This document shows positions 48,240 through 58,411 of a stretch of 64,000 nt of DNA, piece after piece. This DNA is from Labia minor (Eukaryota; Arthropoda; Insecta; Dermaptera; Spongiphoridae). The notes under the pieces were generated by a model. It had not been told where the DNA came from. It saw only the letters and a program-made list of their open reading frames with translations, and searched no databases. The stretch spans positions 17,001,187 through 17,065,186 of the forward strand of contig OY720347.1 of the NCBI GenBank assembly GCA_963082975.1. Direction: 5' to 3'. Every line of letters begins with the position of its first letter. Within the stretch, counting starts at the first letter, position 1. Position numbers and translations under genes: made by a program.

Positions 48240-48445
48240 ATAACACAAACAGGTGATTGTGAAAAAAAGCCGGGCGAGGTTTGTGTGCGTGATCCGATGC
48301 CCTAAGGGCTTATTGGACTTCATCCTGGGGGAGATTTGTGACTCAGGCCAAGTTGCCCCCTAATCGGAGGAGCCTCCGGCGCAGACAAGTGGCGAGGCCC
48401 GGACATATTCACCAGGAGCTGTCGGGCCGTGCAATTTATTTCCAT
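48240..48445. promoter_or_regulatory. GC-rich island, possible conserved non-coding element
   Basis: The strongest composition jump in the window that is not a known repeat: GCCGGGCGAGGTTTGTGTGC, GATGCCCTAAGGGCTTATTG, GGAGGAGCCTCCGGCGCAGA, GGCGAGGCCCGGACATATTC. Several short palindromes (GCCCTAAGGGC, GGAGCCTCC) occur. No frame resembles a known protein and no second copy exists here. Could be an enhancer, an unrecognised exon or a lone transposon scrap. Confidence 0.3.
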
Positions 48446-49535
48446 ATCGATTCCATCGACGGTTTCTACGATATCAACTTAAGTTGTCTTTCTTCTTATC
48501 TCTCTTAAGTATTTCCTCAACAATTCAGTTAATTACTTTAGGAAAATCGAAATTATAATCAACGAAAGTCGATCATTTTCAATTATGAGTTAATTATTTT
48601 TATTTTTATTTTTGTTCTTTTAAAGAAACAACATTTAGTAGCTATAAATGTTATATAATACGATTTTTTATTGACTTTGAAAAGTTACGAATAAGTTTTT
48701 AATATCATTTTACTTACTTTAAAAAGAAAAAAAAAATATTTTTTTTTGCTTTCCTAACTCGTAATATTGATAAAACGCGTTCACGGACTCTCCTTCCAAG
48801 CATGAGCTATAGTCAATCAGTGCAAATATGAATTTAATTAAAAAATGACAAGAATCTTAAAAATTCCATTAATATCTATTGATATAAATCGTTAAGCATT
48901 CCATTCAGAAAATAAAATTTATAATATTAAATGTTTTTTAGAATTTTAATAGAAGAGGCTTTTCTGAGAGATATGTAGATTTTTTTTAAATTAAAAAAGC
49001 TATTTATTATTTAAAATTTAAAAAGATTAAATTAGAATTAAAAAATATGTATATTTTAAATATTTTTTATATTAAAATTAAATTTTTAATTTAGGGTGAA
49101 CAACCATTTTTTTTTCCTCAAACTTATAAATCTAATTTATATATAATATATTCATTTTTATTTTTATAGTTGTTGGGCGACCAACTCTAGCAATCTACAT
49201 ATTAATAATTTAAATATTAGAAAATATCTATTTGATTATCTCTTAAATTCCAATTTTGATCATTTGTTAATATATGTAGCTACATTTCAATTTAAAATAT
49301 TTGAGGCCTGTTTTATAATTAAAATAGATTTCTGGAATTTAAGTTCTGGAATTAACTCATTTGTAATTATTTCCATTTTACAGAAAAATAAATAAAAAAA
49401 AAATTACCAATTGATTTCCTATAAATATATAGAAATTAATTAAAATTTCAATAGGAATTTTGCTTATTTTCAAATTTAATACATATCAAAAAATAAATCC
49501 GTATAAGATACATGAAGAATAGAAATAAATGTAAT
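48446..49535. other. AT-rich gene-free stretch
   Basis: No gene or element recognised. Confidence 0.5.
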
Positions 49536-49543
49536 ATTTAGAT

Positions 49544-49830
49544 CAGGGGTGTCTAAACTGTGGCCCCCGGGTGGCATGCGGACCAAAACCCTTTGAGATG
49601 CGGCCCAAACCCAAATTATGAAAATATTTACATTTAATTAATTTTTAATTCAATATGGTTCTAATGATGTTAAAATGATTTTGGAATTAGACTTTTCCGA
49701 CTTTTTAAAATTTTTCAATATGGTTCTAAAAAAAAAAAAAAAAAAAAAAAGTAAAATGATATTTATGTGGGGTCCAGCATTTTTTTTTTGGCAATGTGGC
49801 CCTCAAATGGTCATAGTTTAGACACCCCTG
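49544..49830. mobile_element. hAT MITE, 287 bp, perfect TSD
   Basis: Ends CAGGGGTGTCTAAACTGTGG and, inverted, CAGGGGTGTCTAAACTATGA. The TSD ATTTAGAT is perfect (49536-49543, 49831-49838), the same octamer as at the 30485-30717 MITE. Non-coding with a 24-A run near 49728-49750. A truncated sister is at 47727-47945. Confidence 0.95.
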
Positions 49831-49838
49831 ATTTAGAT

Positions 49839-50309
49839 AAAGGTATATATATATATACATGACTTCATTTGATTGGAAATTCAATCTTCTGATCTATTCT
49901 ATAAACAAATATTAAACCACGTAAATCGGTTAAGCATTATTGACAATTACGGTTGAACGGAGAGCACTTTAGCTTGTGGATTACTGACGCTTAGCAGCTA
50001 ATGGCAAGGACTTGACCCATTGAGCGATTTAGAAATTCCTCTCAAAATAATATTAATAATATAATGATATCATTATAGAAGATGGAAATTAAATCGTCCT
50101 TGATAATAAGTATTGTATTATCTCTTATAAATTATTTATTATTATTATAAATTTATTTTTATTTCTTATATTTTACTTTATTTTTTAACTTTAAATAAAT
50201 ATTTAATTAATATTTTTTTTGTAATCATTTTTAATTTTATTTCTTATTTTATATTTAATAAGAATCTATTTTTCTCGAATATATTTATTAAAATATTTGT
50301 GGTTTTTAT
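49839..50309. other. AT-rich stretch
   Basis: A less AT-rich part at 49925-50040 has tRNA-like words on the minus strand (CGCTCAATGGGTCAAGTCC, CCGTTCAACC), too diverged to call a tRNA. Confidence 0.35.
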
Positions 50310-50519
50310 AATTATTAAAGAAATTTTTATTAAAACACCACATATTTGTTTAATTTATTTATTTAGTTAAATAAATTTACAACGTTTCGACTGCTTATTC
50401 TACAGTCATTATCACAAGTACTGTACGATTGCTCTGACTCAACTGTAGAATAAGCAGTCGAAACGTTGTACATTATGTTGTGCAATATGTGGCGTTTTAA
50501 TAAAAATCCCCTTAATAAT
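50310..50519. mobile_element. Foldback (palindromic) element with perfect 29-bp inner arms
   Basis: The arm beginning TACAACGTTTCGACTGCTTA (50378-50406) is perfectly inverted at 50442-50470, leaving a 35-base loop. Outside it the pairing continues imperfectly (ATTTTTATTAAAACACCACA on the left against the right side to about 50519). No TSD was resolved. The 60-codon frame over it is incidental. Confidence 0.75.
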
Positions 50520-51614
50520 AAAAATATAACTTGTATCTTAAGCAAAAATAGGATTAATATAATATATAGAAATTAATTTTTGAAGTCATTTTTAAATTTA
50601 ATTTATTTTATTTAATATTGATTTGAAAATTAATTTTAATTACGAATATATTTATAAATTATATTAATAAAAATCTTTTTCATAATTATTTATTAATTAT
50701 AAATGAATTTCTTTTAAAAATTGTTTTATTATCGTGGGTTCATTTTAATTATTTAATTAATTTAATCTTTTTTTTTTAACTTTTAAGAATAAATTTATAT
50801 CTACACATGTTTATATATATATATTCTTGTTCAAGTTAAAACAAATCGTTTTTTAAGGATTAAAGATAAATTTACCTTCGTAGGATGAACATGATATTGT
50901 CCCGTTAAATCCACCCTTGCATTTTCTACTTTGGTTAAAATGTTTTGTCTTTTTATTTTATCGGATAAACAAATAGCAAGCTTTGTTGATCCAAGTGCAT
51001 ATTAATCTTTTGAGGAGTTTATAAAAACATATCTAGTTAACATTTTTTTCCAATCAATCTTAACCCAGAATAGAATAGTTAAACGCTGAATCAATACTGT
51101 TATGATTTGTTATCTATGCATATTATTAATTCAATTTTATTTCAATTCAATCTACAACTAATAATTTAGACAAACCTATTTAAATATGCTGAATGCTCAT
51201 CAATTGAATAATCCTCAATATATAATATCAAAAAAATATATTACTTTAAATATAATATATAGACGGATTTAAGGAAAAACAAAATCAATTATCTCTATTA
51301 TCAGTAAACTCAGGTTTATGCACGGGCTAGCAAACATTTTATTTACATATAGAATGTCTGTCTTATCCAATTTTAACAAGATTTTTTTTTATATTCTTAA
51401 AGTAATTTAGAAATTTTTTAAAGTTGACTAATCAAAATTAAGTAGATGTCATGATCGTCTAGCATTATTAAAATAATTGCAAATATTAAAAAAAATATTT
51501 TCTTGATATAATCTCTACTAGTAAAAAAATAAACTATTTTATTCTTGTAATTTTTACTAAATTAGAACAAAGTTTAATCACAAATAATTATATGATATGA
51601 TCATATATAGTTTT
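50520..51614. other. AT-rich gene-free stretch
   Basis: No gene or element recognised. Confidence 0.5.
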
Positions 51615-51850
51615 AGGTTCCACAATGTGCCCAGCCCACTAAACTCGCCTAATTTTAATCAGTCTTTAATTCATGTCTGGTTAGTTATAATACAAGCCAC
51701 GGAACTCCAGATTGGATCGAATTTTATGAGTTTGTGTCTTTATGTCGAACACTAGGCCAAAGATTGTCCTAAGAATCTTCCTTTCAAACCTCAATAAAAG
51801 TTCCTCCTCATTTTTAGTTTGTGATTTTTTTTATGCGATTTCCTCCCTCC
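51615..51850 (-). pseudogene. LINE reverse-transcriptase C-terminal relic
   Basis: On the minus strand: NEEELLLRFERKILRTIFG, then LVFDIKTQTHKIRSNLEFRG and, after stops, IKIRRVWAGHIVEP-like residues with WAGH. This is the conserved RFERKILR...IRSNEELxxLY...RWAGHV tract after the RT domain of LINE polyproteins. Upstream coding parts are not recognisable. Confidence 0.75.
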
Positions 51851-52334
51851 CTGCCTTTGGCATTCTACTGGGATGGCATCTCTTCCTGAAGCTTTGTTAT
51901 TCTTCAGTTTTTTTTAATAAAAAATATTGTTTTCTCCAATGTTGGTTTATTCATTTGCACACAAGAACTGGGAGATTTAACTACATCTATAGGATTCAAG
52001 AGGTCTTTCATGAATTTAAAAATTCTTTTTTATATTAGTCACTAGATCGTCATCTTTCAAAATACTAGTTTCTCTAGGTCTGAATCCCCCTAACCTCCTT
52101 CGCATTTTTAGATGTTGTAAGCTGCCGCTAAGTTTACTATGCGTAAACCTTTGTCATTAGATTGATCATGTATGTTATTGGTGCTATTGTCACGCTTTGG
52201 TGCTTCTTTAAGGATTTTTTTTAATGAGTTTTAAAAATATTTTTGATGTTCTCGTCTTTATCTTCTGACGGGGCATGCAAAGAGAATAGAGAGGAATTAT
52301 ACATTTTCTCTCGAAGTCTCATATAGCACATTCA
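51851..52334. other. Stretch left of the duplication
   Basis: May include more of the LINE relic (51850-52260 is moderately balanced), but no domain can be named. Ends ATATAGCACATTCA at the start of duplicate A. Confidence 0.4.
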
Positions 52335-53699
52335 TCTATTCATTTATTGGTTTGAAGTCCATTATATTATTATTAGTCTCTTAACCACACAACAAAACCA
52401 ACAAACTCACCATATCGCTGTATAACATCACTGACTTACCAATTTTGATGTTTGCCATCATATTTCTTGAATAACAATGATATCCATTTTATATCTTTTT
52501 AACACTCCGATGGGTTTTATAGCTGCTCCTGGCTTATTCCAAAAAACATTCCATTCATATACAACAGGTGTGGCCAAACTTTTAGCTTTTAGGGGCTACT
52601 TTTTCAATAAAATATAGTCTGCGGTCGACTATGGATATGGGCAAATAATTTTTAAATTTTAGAAGATAATTCCCCATCTTGAAACGGTTTGTAGTGTTTA
52701 ATCAAAGTTTCAGCAACTTTGAATGAAGCAATCGTAGCTGTTCCCTTTACCTTTCCAGTGGAAGACGTTGACCGGCTTCACCACCGAAATCATCAATCAA
52801 GAATTAATTGTAAATTTATTTATTCCTATTAATTTAAATGAAGATTAATAAATTTTAGAAAAGATTCAAATAAAAATTTAATTTTATAAAATATAGATTT
52901 TTTATTTCAATTGAATTTACTTTTATTTATTTATCTTATATATAATATAATATAATTATAATTATCTATTTATATAATAAATAAATATTTGCTTTATTAT
53001 TTTAATTCTATTAATTAGATTTACTTCTATTATTTTTTTTAATTGAATATAACAAGTTGGTTGTTATCTTTCAATTTGATTGAGCGGACAAGTATGAATT
53101 GAAATGTTGAATCTTGACACAATCGTTTCAATAAATTTCAATTGAATTTATTTTTATATATTTATCTTATATAATAATATTATTATTATTATGTAATAAA
53201 TAAATATTTTTTATATTTATATTATTTTTAATCAAGGAATAAACAAATTAAAATATATAATATGTTTGTAATAAAGTGCTAAAAAATAGGAAAAAATTAT
53301 ATATTATTAATTATATACTCAAATACTAAAATATAGAAAGGTTAAATCAATAATATATTTATATATGTTCTTAGATATATGAAAGATATGTTAGTTTTAA
53401 TTATTATAATAATATTAATAAAAAAAAAATTGTAAATGGAAGGGCTGTTATTTTTCATTTAAATTTATAACTTCAATTAAAATAAATACTTCATTTTGGA
53501 ATGGATATGAGTGGAGGGGGAGGTAGAGGCGAAATTTGGGTAGAGTAGAGTAGTCTAGGACTAAACGGCGTTTTGAGAAAGGGAAGCCTTTGGATAAAAA
53601 GTATATAAATTATCGGGATAAGAAAAATATAAATATATGGTATATAAAAGATGTAATAACATAGGATAATAGAGGATGATTATGATCCAAAATTATTTT

Positions 53700-54310
53700 T
53701 TAATAAATTTAAAAATAATATCCCGGGTAGCGAGTAGATTCTTTTCTATAAATCCAGTAGAAAAGAATTCTATTTCAGGGATTGGCGTCCCTGCCCTCAC
53801 GTGAGCTCATGATTTCTTCTAAATCCCTCTTCTACCTGGAGGAATCATGTCCTTTACCCATTGACGCCTTTCCATCCATTCCCTTTCTCTTCTCTCCCCC
53901 TCTCCCCTGATCATTCAAAAAATCAAATTTATTTGGATGAAGGAGAATACCTAGCATAGCTTCATTAAAAAGAAAAAAAAAATTGAAATCTTGTCTCTTA
54001 TAGGAGACTCTTAAGAGTCTCCTATATATATTTGAATCAACCCCCGAAGGGGGTTGATTCAAATATATCCAGATTACGTCAATTCTCAGACTAGCAAAAC
54101 CCTCTATATTCACGAGTGAGACATGTCTTAAGTGTCTCTGAGAGGACCCACCTCTCCAACGCTTCACATTAGTATAAAACTTGGAACTCATATTTATAGT
54201 ACGCTTTGGAGAATGGAGAAAAACCAATCAAATCAATGTTTTTAATTTTATTAAAATTTTTGACTAAATCTTATAAATTGTGACCAAGACCAATCCATTG
54301 ACCATAATTT
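53700..54310 (+). repeat. R-pal hairpin-rich repeat inside the hAT (duplicate A)
   Basis: Two adjacent perfect palindromes: 54000-54025 (ATAGGAGACTCTT and its inverse, no loop) and 54026-54068 (20-bp arms ATATATTTGAATCAACCCCC, loop GAA). Other stems: CTCACGTGAG, TGAGCTCA, CATGATT/AATCATG, GATTCTTTTCTA/TAGAAAAGAATTC. Older copy at 12650-13210. The 131-codon minus-strand frame here is not conserved in that copy. Confidence 0.85.
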
Positions 54311-54529
54311 TAGCCAGATTCTAAATAAAATTGAATTTTTGTATCATTAAATGGAAATTTTTAATTAATTTTAATATTGGTTTATTTTTACAGTTCAACA
54401 AAAATCTTGCCTCATAACAGATAAAACCTATACGAATAGATTCATCATGAAACGTAGATTCATTTTCACTACTATTATATAATTTTACGGTGCTTCGTTG
54501 ATTAAATATTAATTATTGAATTTTGACAG

Positions 54530-54609
54530 ATTGAAAAGATTTGCCGCCATGTTGACCCCCTCCGCCACCTCTTCTCACCTCCCCACCCACCCTCCCTCCT
54601 GGCCTGCCG
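54530..54609 (+). other. Exon-like GC-rich segment captured in the hAT element
   Basis: TTTTGACAG precedes it and GTGAGC follows, both good splice sites. Inside is GCCGCCATG, an ideal start context, then an open frame of 20 codons (MLTPSATSSHLPTHPPSWPA) of strikingly C-rich sequence in otherwise AT-rich DNA. It could be a captured first coding exon. Identity unknown; chance is possible because the segment is short. Confidence 0.3.
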
Positions 54610-55289
54610 GTGAGCTTCGAGCGCAATCAGCAATCAGTTAGCATTCCCTTTCCAGTCGAAGACGTTGACCGGCGTCACCACCGAAATCATCCCTCAATCA
54701 AGAATTAATTGTAAATTTATTTATTCCTATTAATTTAAATGAAGTTTAATAAATTTTAGAAAAGATTCAAATAAAAATTTAATTTTATAAAATATAGATT
54801 TTTAACTTTTTGCTGATATATTAATTATATATATTTAATAAATTTCGCCCCACCTCCAATGCTTTGCTTCTCGGTGACCTTGAAGGGGACAGCATAGCAA
54901 TCTCTTGCTTACCCACAATGGATGAGATTCAACTGCCTTTGACTTTATTTTCAAAATAAATTATATTATTTCCCCTTCGTTAAATGAAATTATATACAAT
55001 TTAATTATACTACGTATTATACGACAAATAAATTAATACGAATTTTTTAAATCGATTTTAAATAAATCGATTTAACCAACTTTTCCATCCCAATCATTCC
55101 TTCTTTTTTGTATTTTAACATTGAAACATTTTTCCTGCTATTCTATTCTATTTTCAAATTTTATATTCAAAAATAAATAACTTAAAATAACATAAAAATT
55201 ACTTGAAAAGGAAGGAAATAATTTTATTGTTTTTATATATGAAGCAATAAGAAAAAATTGAATAAGTTTCATGAAATGTAAAATTAATT

Positions 55290-55445
55290 TTTAATAAATT
55301 CAAAAATAATATCCTGGGTAACGTGTAGATTCTTTTCTATAATCCCAGTAGAAAAGAATTCTATTTCAGGGATTGGCGTTCCTGCCCTCACGTGAGCTCA
55401 TGATTTTTTCTGTCTTCCCTTTCCCATGGAAAAATCATGTCCTTT
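55290..55445 (+). repeat. R-pal, truncated copy at the hAT right end
   Basis: AATAATATCCTGGGTAACGT, TAGAAAAGAATTCTATTTCA and CCCTCACGTGAGCTCATGAT followed by a CATGATTTTTTCT...AAAATCATG stem. Ends before CCTTTTAACTTTTCC, where the hAT terminus begins. Confidence 0.8.
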
Positions 55446-55770
55446 ACCTTTTAACTTTTCCAACTTTGGCTTCGCGGGCTACTTTTAAAGCCTTTGCGGT
55501 CGACATGTTGGCCACCCCTGATATACAATTTCCTTCGCTTGGTTTTCAAAGATTTATCCATCCAGTTCCAAGCCTTATATTCGTGTTTTATAACATCTGT
55601 ATTTTTACATGGTGAGGTCGTTAATCTGAAGTCAACCCTCCTCCTTTTTCAGCCAGGCTTGGGACCGTTAGAATTTTGATTTTTAGTTAGTATGACCAAG
55701 AATCATAGTTGGTGTTTTGGATGAAAGGATAGATAAAGTATAACTTGACGATGTTATGAAGCCTCCAATT

Positions 55771-56110
55771 ACTTATTTATCCCCTTTTTATCACTCACCA
55801 CACCACACCACCCCCTCGTCTCTCAGCCAACCCTTGTTGCTGAGAACTCCACCGCTTCCAATTACGTTTTCCACATCTCTCATTATACACATCCACACAA
55901 CCGCTATCTCTTTCTCTCTCTCTCTCGCCCTTATATACCACCCGATTCGCACCCTATCACCATCCCCTTTGTGTCCTTTCTCTCGTAATTTGTACATAAC
56001 TCAACTCGCTGTATATATAAAACCTGGATTGTTCAAATAAACAATTCTCACCACACAGATCGCCTTTTTATTTTAATTTTCTTTTTTCACCCGGCCTCCG
56101 GCCCTTTACA
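55771..56110 (+). repeat. BEL 5' LTR, lacking its first 192 bp
   Basis: Begins ACTTATTTATCCCCTTTTTA directly after duplicate A and ends CCGGCCTCCGGCCCTTTACA. It corresponds to 58604-58943 of the 3' LTR. The missing part would hold the U3 start (TGTTCAGTCG). Confidence 0.95.
56012..56041 (+). promoter_or_regulatory. LTR TATA box and polyadenylation signal
   Basis: TATATATAAAA at 56012-56022 and AATAAA at 56036-56041 lie in the LTR; the same pair is in the 3' LTR at 58845-58855 and 58869-58874. Retained despite truncation, so transcription could still start here. Confidence 0.6.
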
Positions 56111-56129
56111 TGGTCCTTCGACACACCAG
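56111..56129 (+). other. Probable primer-binding site
   Basis: TGGTCCTTCGACACACCAG follows the LTR end CTTTACA immediately. TGG pairs with the CCA end of a tRNA. Which tRNA is used cannot be settled by eye. Confidence 0.55.
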
Positions 56130-56545
56130 ATACCAGTTGGAAATACAACTTCTATCGCTAGGTAGCTATTTCATATATTATTTCTATCAAATAATAAATT
56201 TTTTAATTTTTTATATATGAAATTTTCTTAATCTCTAAATTTAATTCTATTTATATATCATAAGCATATTATATATTTATCTTCTTAATACTTATATTTA
56301 AAATTTATAAGCTTTCATTTCAAATATTTTCTTATATTATATTTAATTTCATAATCTTTAAATTCAATTCTCTTATATATCCCATTGTTACATTGTTTTT
56401 ATATTATATAAAAATTTCTTATTCGTTAAATACAATTCTATTATATACCATACGCATATAGTTACCTTGTTAATTCCTTATATTTGAATTGTATAGTCTT
56501 TCATCCCGAATATTTTCTATATATATATCTAATTTCACATACGCC

Positions 56546-58237
56546 ATGGCTCAACCCACAACTAAAATTGCCAAGCAAGAGCGTGAAGGCAACATTTGTG
56601 AAATGGAGTTGGAGATATTGTTGTCTTCGGTCACTTACCTGTCGTCTAAGGAGCAGGAGATCACTCCAGCTAACGCACATTCCTTCAAATCCATTCTCAC
56701 CCGGCTTTGTAATATGTTGGATCAATTAGATCAATTGACAAAGCGGTGTATAGCTCATAACGCCTCGGTGGAACCCGAGAATCGAGTTAAATTTTCCCAT
56801 ATTCAAATCCAAATCCTACAAAAGGTGTCGGACTTTGAACTTACATATAATCGGTGCTCTGAAGATCATAAGGTTATCCCACCAGTTCCTCATTCTGATC
56901 CTTCGCCTCGACTAACTGAGCTCAGGCTTCCTACCTTTTCAGGCAGTTTTCGTGACTGGCCGCAGTTCAAACACATAGTTTCCGAGATGCTTCTCAGTCA
57001 CTCTACCGCCTCGGAAGTTCAACGATATAATTGCCTTTATTCGTCAGTGCAAGGGGAGCCGCGCCAACTTATCACCTCTTTGGGTATGGTCGCTGACTGC
57101 TTCTCCCGGGCATGGAAGGTGCTTAGCCTCCGATATGATCAACCCAAATTGATTAGCTATTCATTCATGGACGCTTTATTGAACATCTCCCCACCTTCAT
57201 CGCAGAGTCCTGCTCAATTACGTCCGTTTATTAATTCTTATTATGAGAATATGGAAGCCCTTCGAGCTCAACCTACCTTACAGACTGTCGTCGATTCATG
57301 GGGCATTCTCATTGGCCGAATCTTAATGCGACAACTCCCCGGTGAACTCCGAAGGAGGTTCGAAGAGTTTTACGGCTCAGAGGCTTTACCCACAGTCAAT
57401 GACATATTGTCATTTCTAGAACGCATCTGCCGAGCATCAGAGGAAGCTTCAGTCACAAAGGTTCCTATTGTTCCATCTCGATCGAACTCGTGCAACAAAA
57501 CTCAGGTATCCAAAACCTCTCCACCTTCCATCCCTTCCAATTACTCATCAGTGATGCAAACGAGGCATTCGTTGAAGTCCAGTAATGCCACTAACTATGG
57601 ATTACCCTGTGTGTTTTGTCAAGGTCGTCATCATCTCCGACAATGTCGTGAGTTTCGGAGCTTGACTCCAGGTCAACGCGCACAACTTTGTGGAGAATTT
57701 CAGCGATGCTTTAATTGTTTAGGTTCACATCATATCGATCATTGCCCGTCCCATGACAGATGTCATATTTGTCACGCACATCATCATACTCTCCTTCACA
57801 CTCCATCACCTCAATCCTTACCTACAAATTCTGCGACTCCCCCCTCACAACCCTCTATTCTTCCGATGTCACCTCCTCCTTCCCCGCCGTATATATCTGA
57901 GCCGTTCGCTGATCCCTCCACTACGTTATCTACCCCTTCCCAATACAATATAACTAATAGTCCACCTCCTCATCTTTCACAACATATTGTCCAACAGCAT
58001 CACCAAACTTCACAAATGATTAATCAACAAAATCCTTCCCAATTGAGCAGTCAACAACAAACACATAGTTCACAAACTCATCAGCAAGTTTCACAAACTT
58101 CTCCTCAACAACATCTTACTCAACATCAACAGCCATCTCCACATTTAGGCCAACAAGGCCCTTCTTCGCATATTGGTCAACATCAGCCCTCTCAATACCT
58201 GGTTCATCAAGGAGGAGGTGCGCCCCCGTTGCAGTGA
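56546..58237 (+). CDS. gag: BEL/Pao Gag protein
   Basis: A 563-residue protein if the ATG at 56546 (GCCATGG, good context) is used; the frame is open a further 19 codons upstream without ATG. Residues about 128-260 (LRLPTFSGSFRDWPQFKHIV, then RYNCLYSSVQGEPRQLI) are typical of the Pao-type Gag domain (DUF1759). Three zinc knuckles follow: C355-x2-C-x3-H-x4-C (CVFCQGRHHLRQC), C388 (CFNCLGSHHIDHC) and C406 (CHICHAHHHTLLH, last ligand His). Gag packages the element RNA into particles. The tail from about residue 425 is Pro/Ser-rich and then Gln/His-rich. After the stop at 58235-58237 about 170 bp of non-coding DNA lead straight to the purine tract; pol is absent. The gag frame is undamaged, which suggests recent mobility using a helper. 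Confidence 0.9.
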   Translation: MAQPTTKIAKQEREGNICEMELEILLSSVTYLSSKEQEITPANAHSFKSILTRLCNMLDQLDQLTKRCIAHNASVEPENRVKFSHIQIQILQKVSDFELTYNRCSEDHKVIPPVPHSDPSPRLTELRLPTFSGSFRDWPQFKHIVSEMLLSHSTASEVQRYNCLYSSVQGEPRQLITSLGMVADCFSRAWKVLSLRYDQPKLISYSFMDALLNISPPSSQSPAQLRPFINSYYENMEALRAQPTLQTVVDSWGILIGRILMRQLPGELRRRFEEFYGSEALPTVNDILSFLERICRASEEASVTKVPIVPSRSNSCNKTQVSKTSPPSIPSNYSSVMQTRHSLKSSNATNYGLPCVFCQGRHHLRQCREFRSLTPGQRAQLCGEFQRCFNCLGSHHIDHCPSHDRCHICHAHHHTLLHTPSPQSLPTNSATPPSQPSILPMSPPPSPPYISEPFADPSTTLSTPSQYNITNSPPPHLSQHIVQQHHQTSQMINQQNPSQLSSQQQTHSSQTHQQVSQTSPQQHLTQHQQPSPHLGQQGPSSHIGQHQPSQYLVHQGGGAPPLQ

Positions 58238-58400
58238 ACGTTGGATCCTATCATCAACGTTACTTCGGGACCGGATGGCGTACCAGAAGTCTTCTTCGCT
58301 CAAGATCAAGGCACACTCACCCGCGCAGTGTTAACCCCTGAAGAACAATGCCCTCTTCCTCAGCAATAATAATAGTTGAAAGAAAACTCATCTTTCAACG

Positions 58401-58411
58401 GCCGGGGAGGA
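58401..58411 (+). other. Polypurine tract
   Basis: GCCGGGGAGGA directly before the LTR start TGTTCAG; the usual second-strand primer site. Confidence 0.75.

Larger units (their letters stand above)
52565..55520. mobile_element. Non-autonomous hAT element, 2956 bp, copy in duplicate A
   Basis: Ends CAGGTGTGGCCAAACTTTTA and, inverted, CAGGGGTGGCCAACATGTCG. The TSD ATATACAA is perfect (52557-52564 and 55521-55528). Subterminal words GGGCTACTTTT and GCGGTCGAC recur near both ends. No transposase. It contains two internal duplications: a 170-bp block with GACGTTGACCGGC and AATTAATTGTAAATTTATTT (52735-52905, 54650-54808), and part of R-pal (53700-53850, 55290-55445). It also holds a GC-rich exon-like segment at 54530-54609. 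Confidence 0.92.
52335..55770. repeat. Segmental duplicate A (3436 bp)
   Basis: Matches 58944-62378 in direct orientation at every place I compared; the only difference found is one C in a C5 versus C4 run near 53898. It contains a whole hAT element with both TSD copies plus 230 bp on the left and 242 bp on the right, so the duplicated unit is not itself a transposon. Its left boundary coincides with the sequence that follows the BEL 3' LTR in duplicate B. Confidence 0.95.

Noticed and set aside
49955..50035. tRNA gene on the minus strand
   Set aside because: CGCTCAATGGGTCAAGTCC and CCGTTCAACC resemble boxes A and B, but no cloverleaf closes; at most a tRNA pseudogene or SINE scrap.
53832..54227. 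131-codon minus-strand frame (and 60428-60835) as a gene
   Set aside because: It crosses two perfect palindromes in R-pal and is broken by stops in the older copy at 12650-13210.
55756..56040. 94-codon frame as a gene (also 58348-58821)
   Set aside because: These are LTR sequence, C/T-rich and low in complexity; the matching minus-strand frames are equally long.
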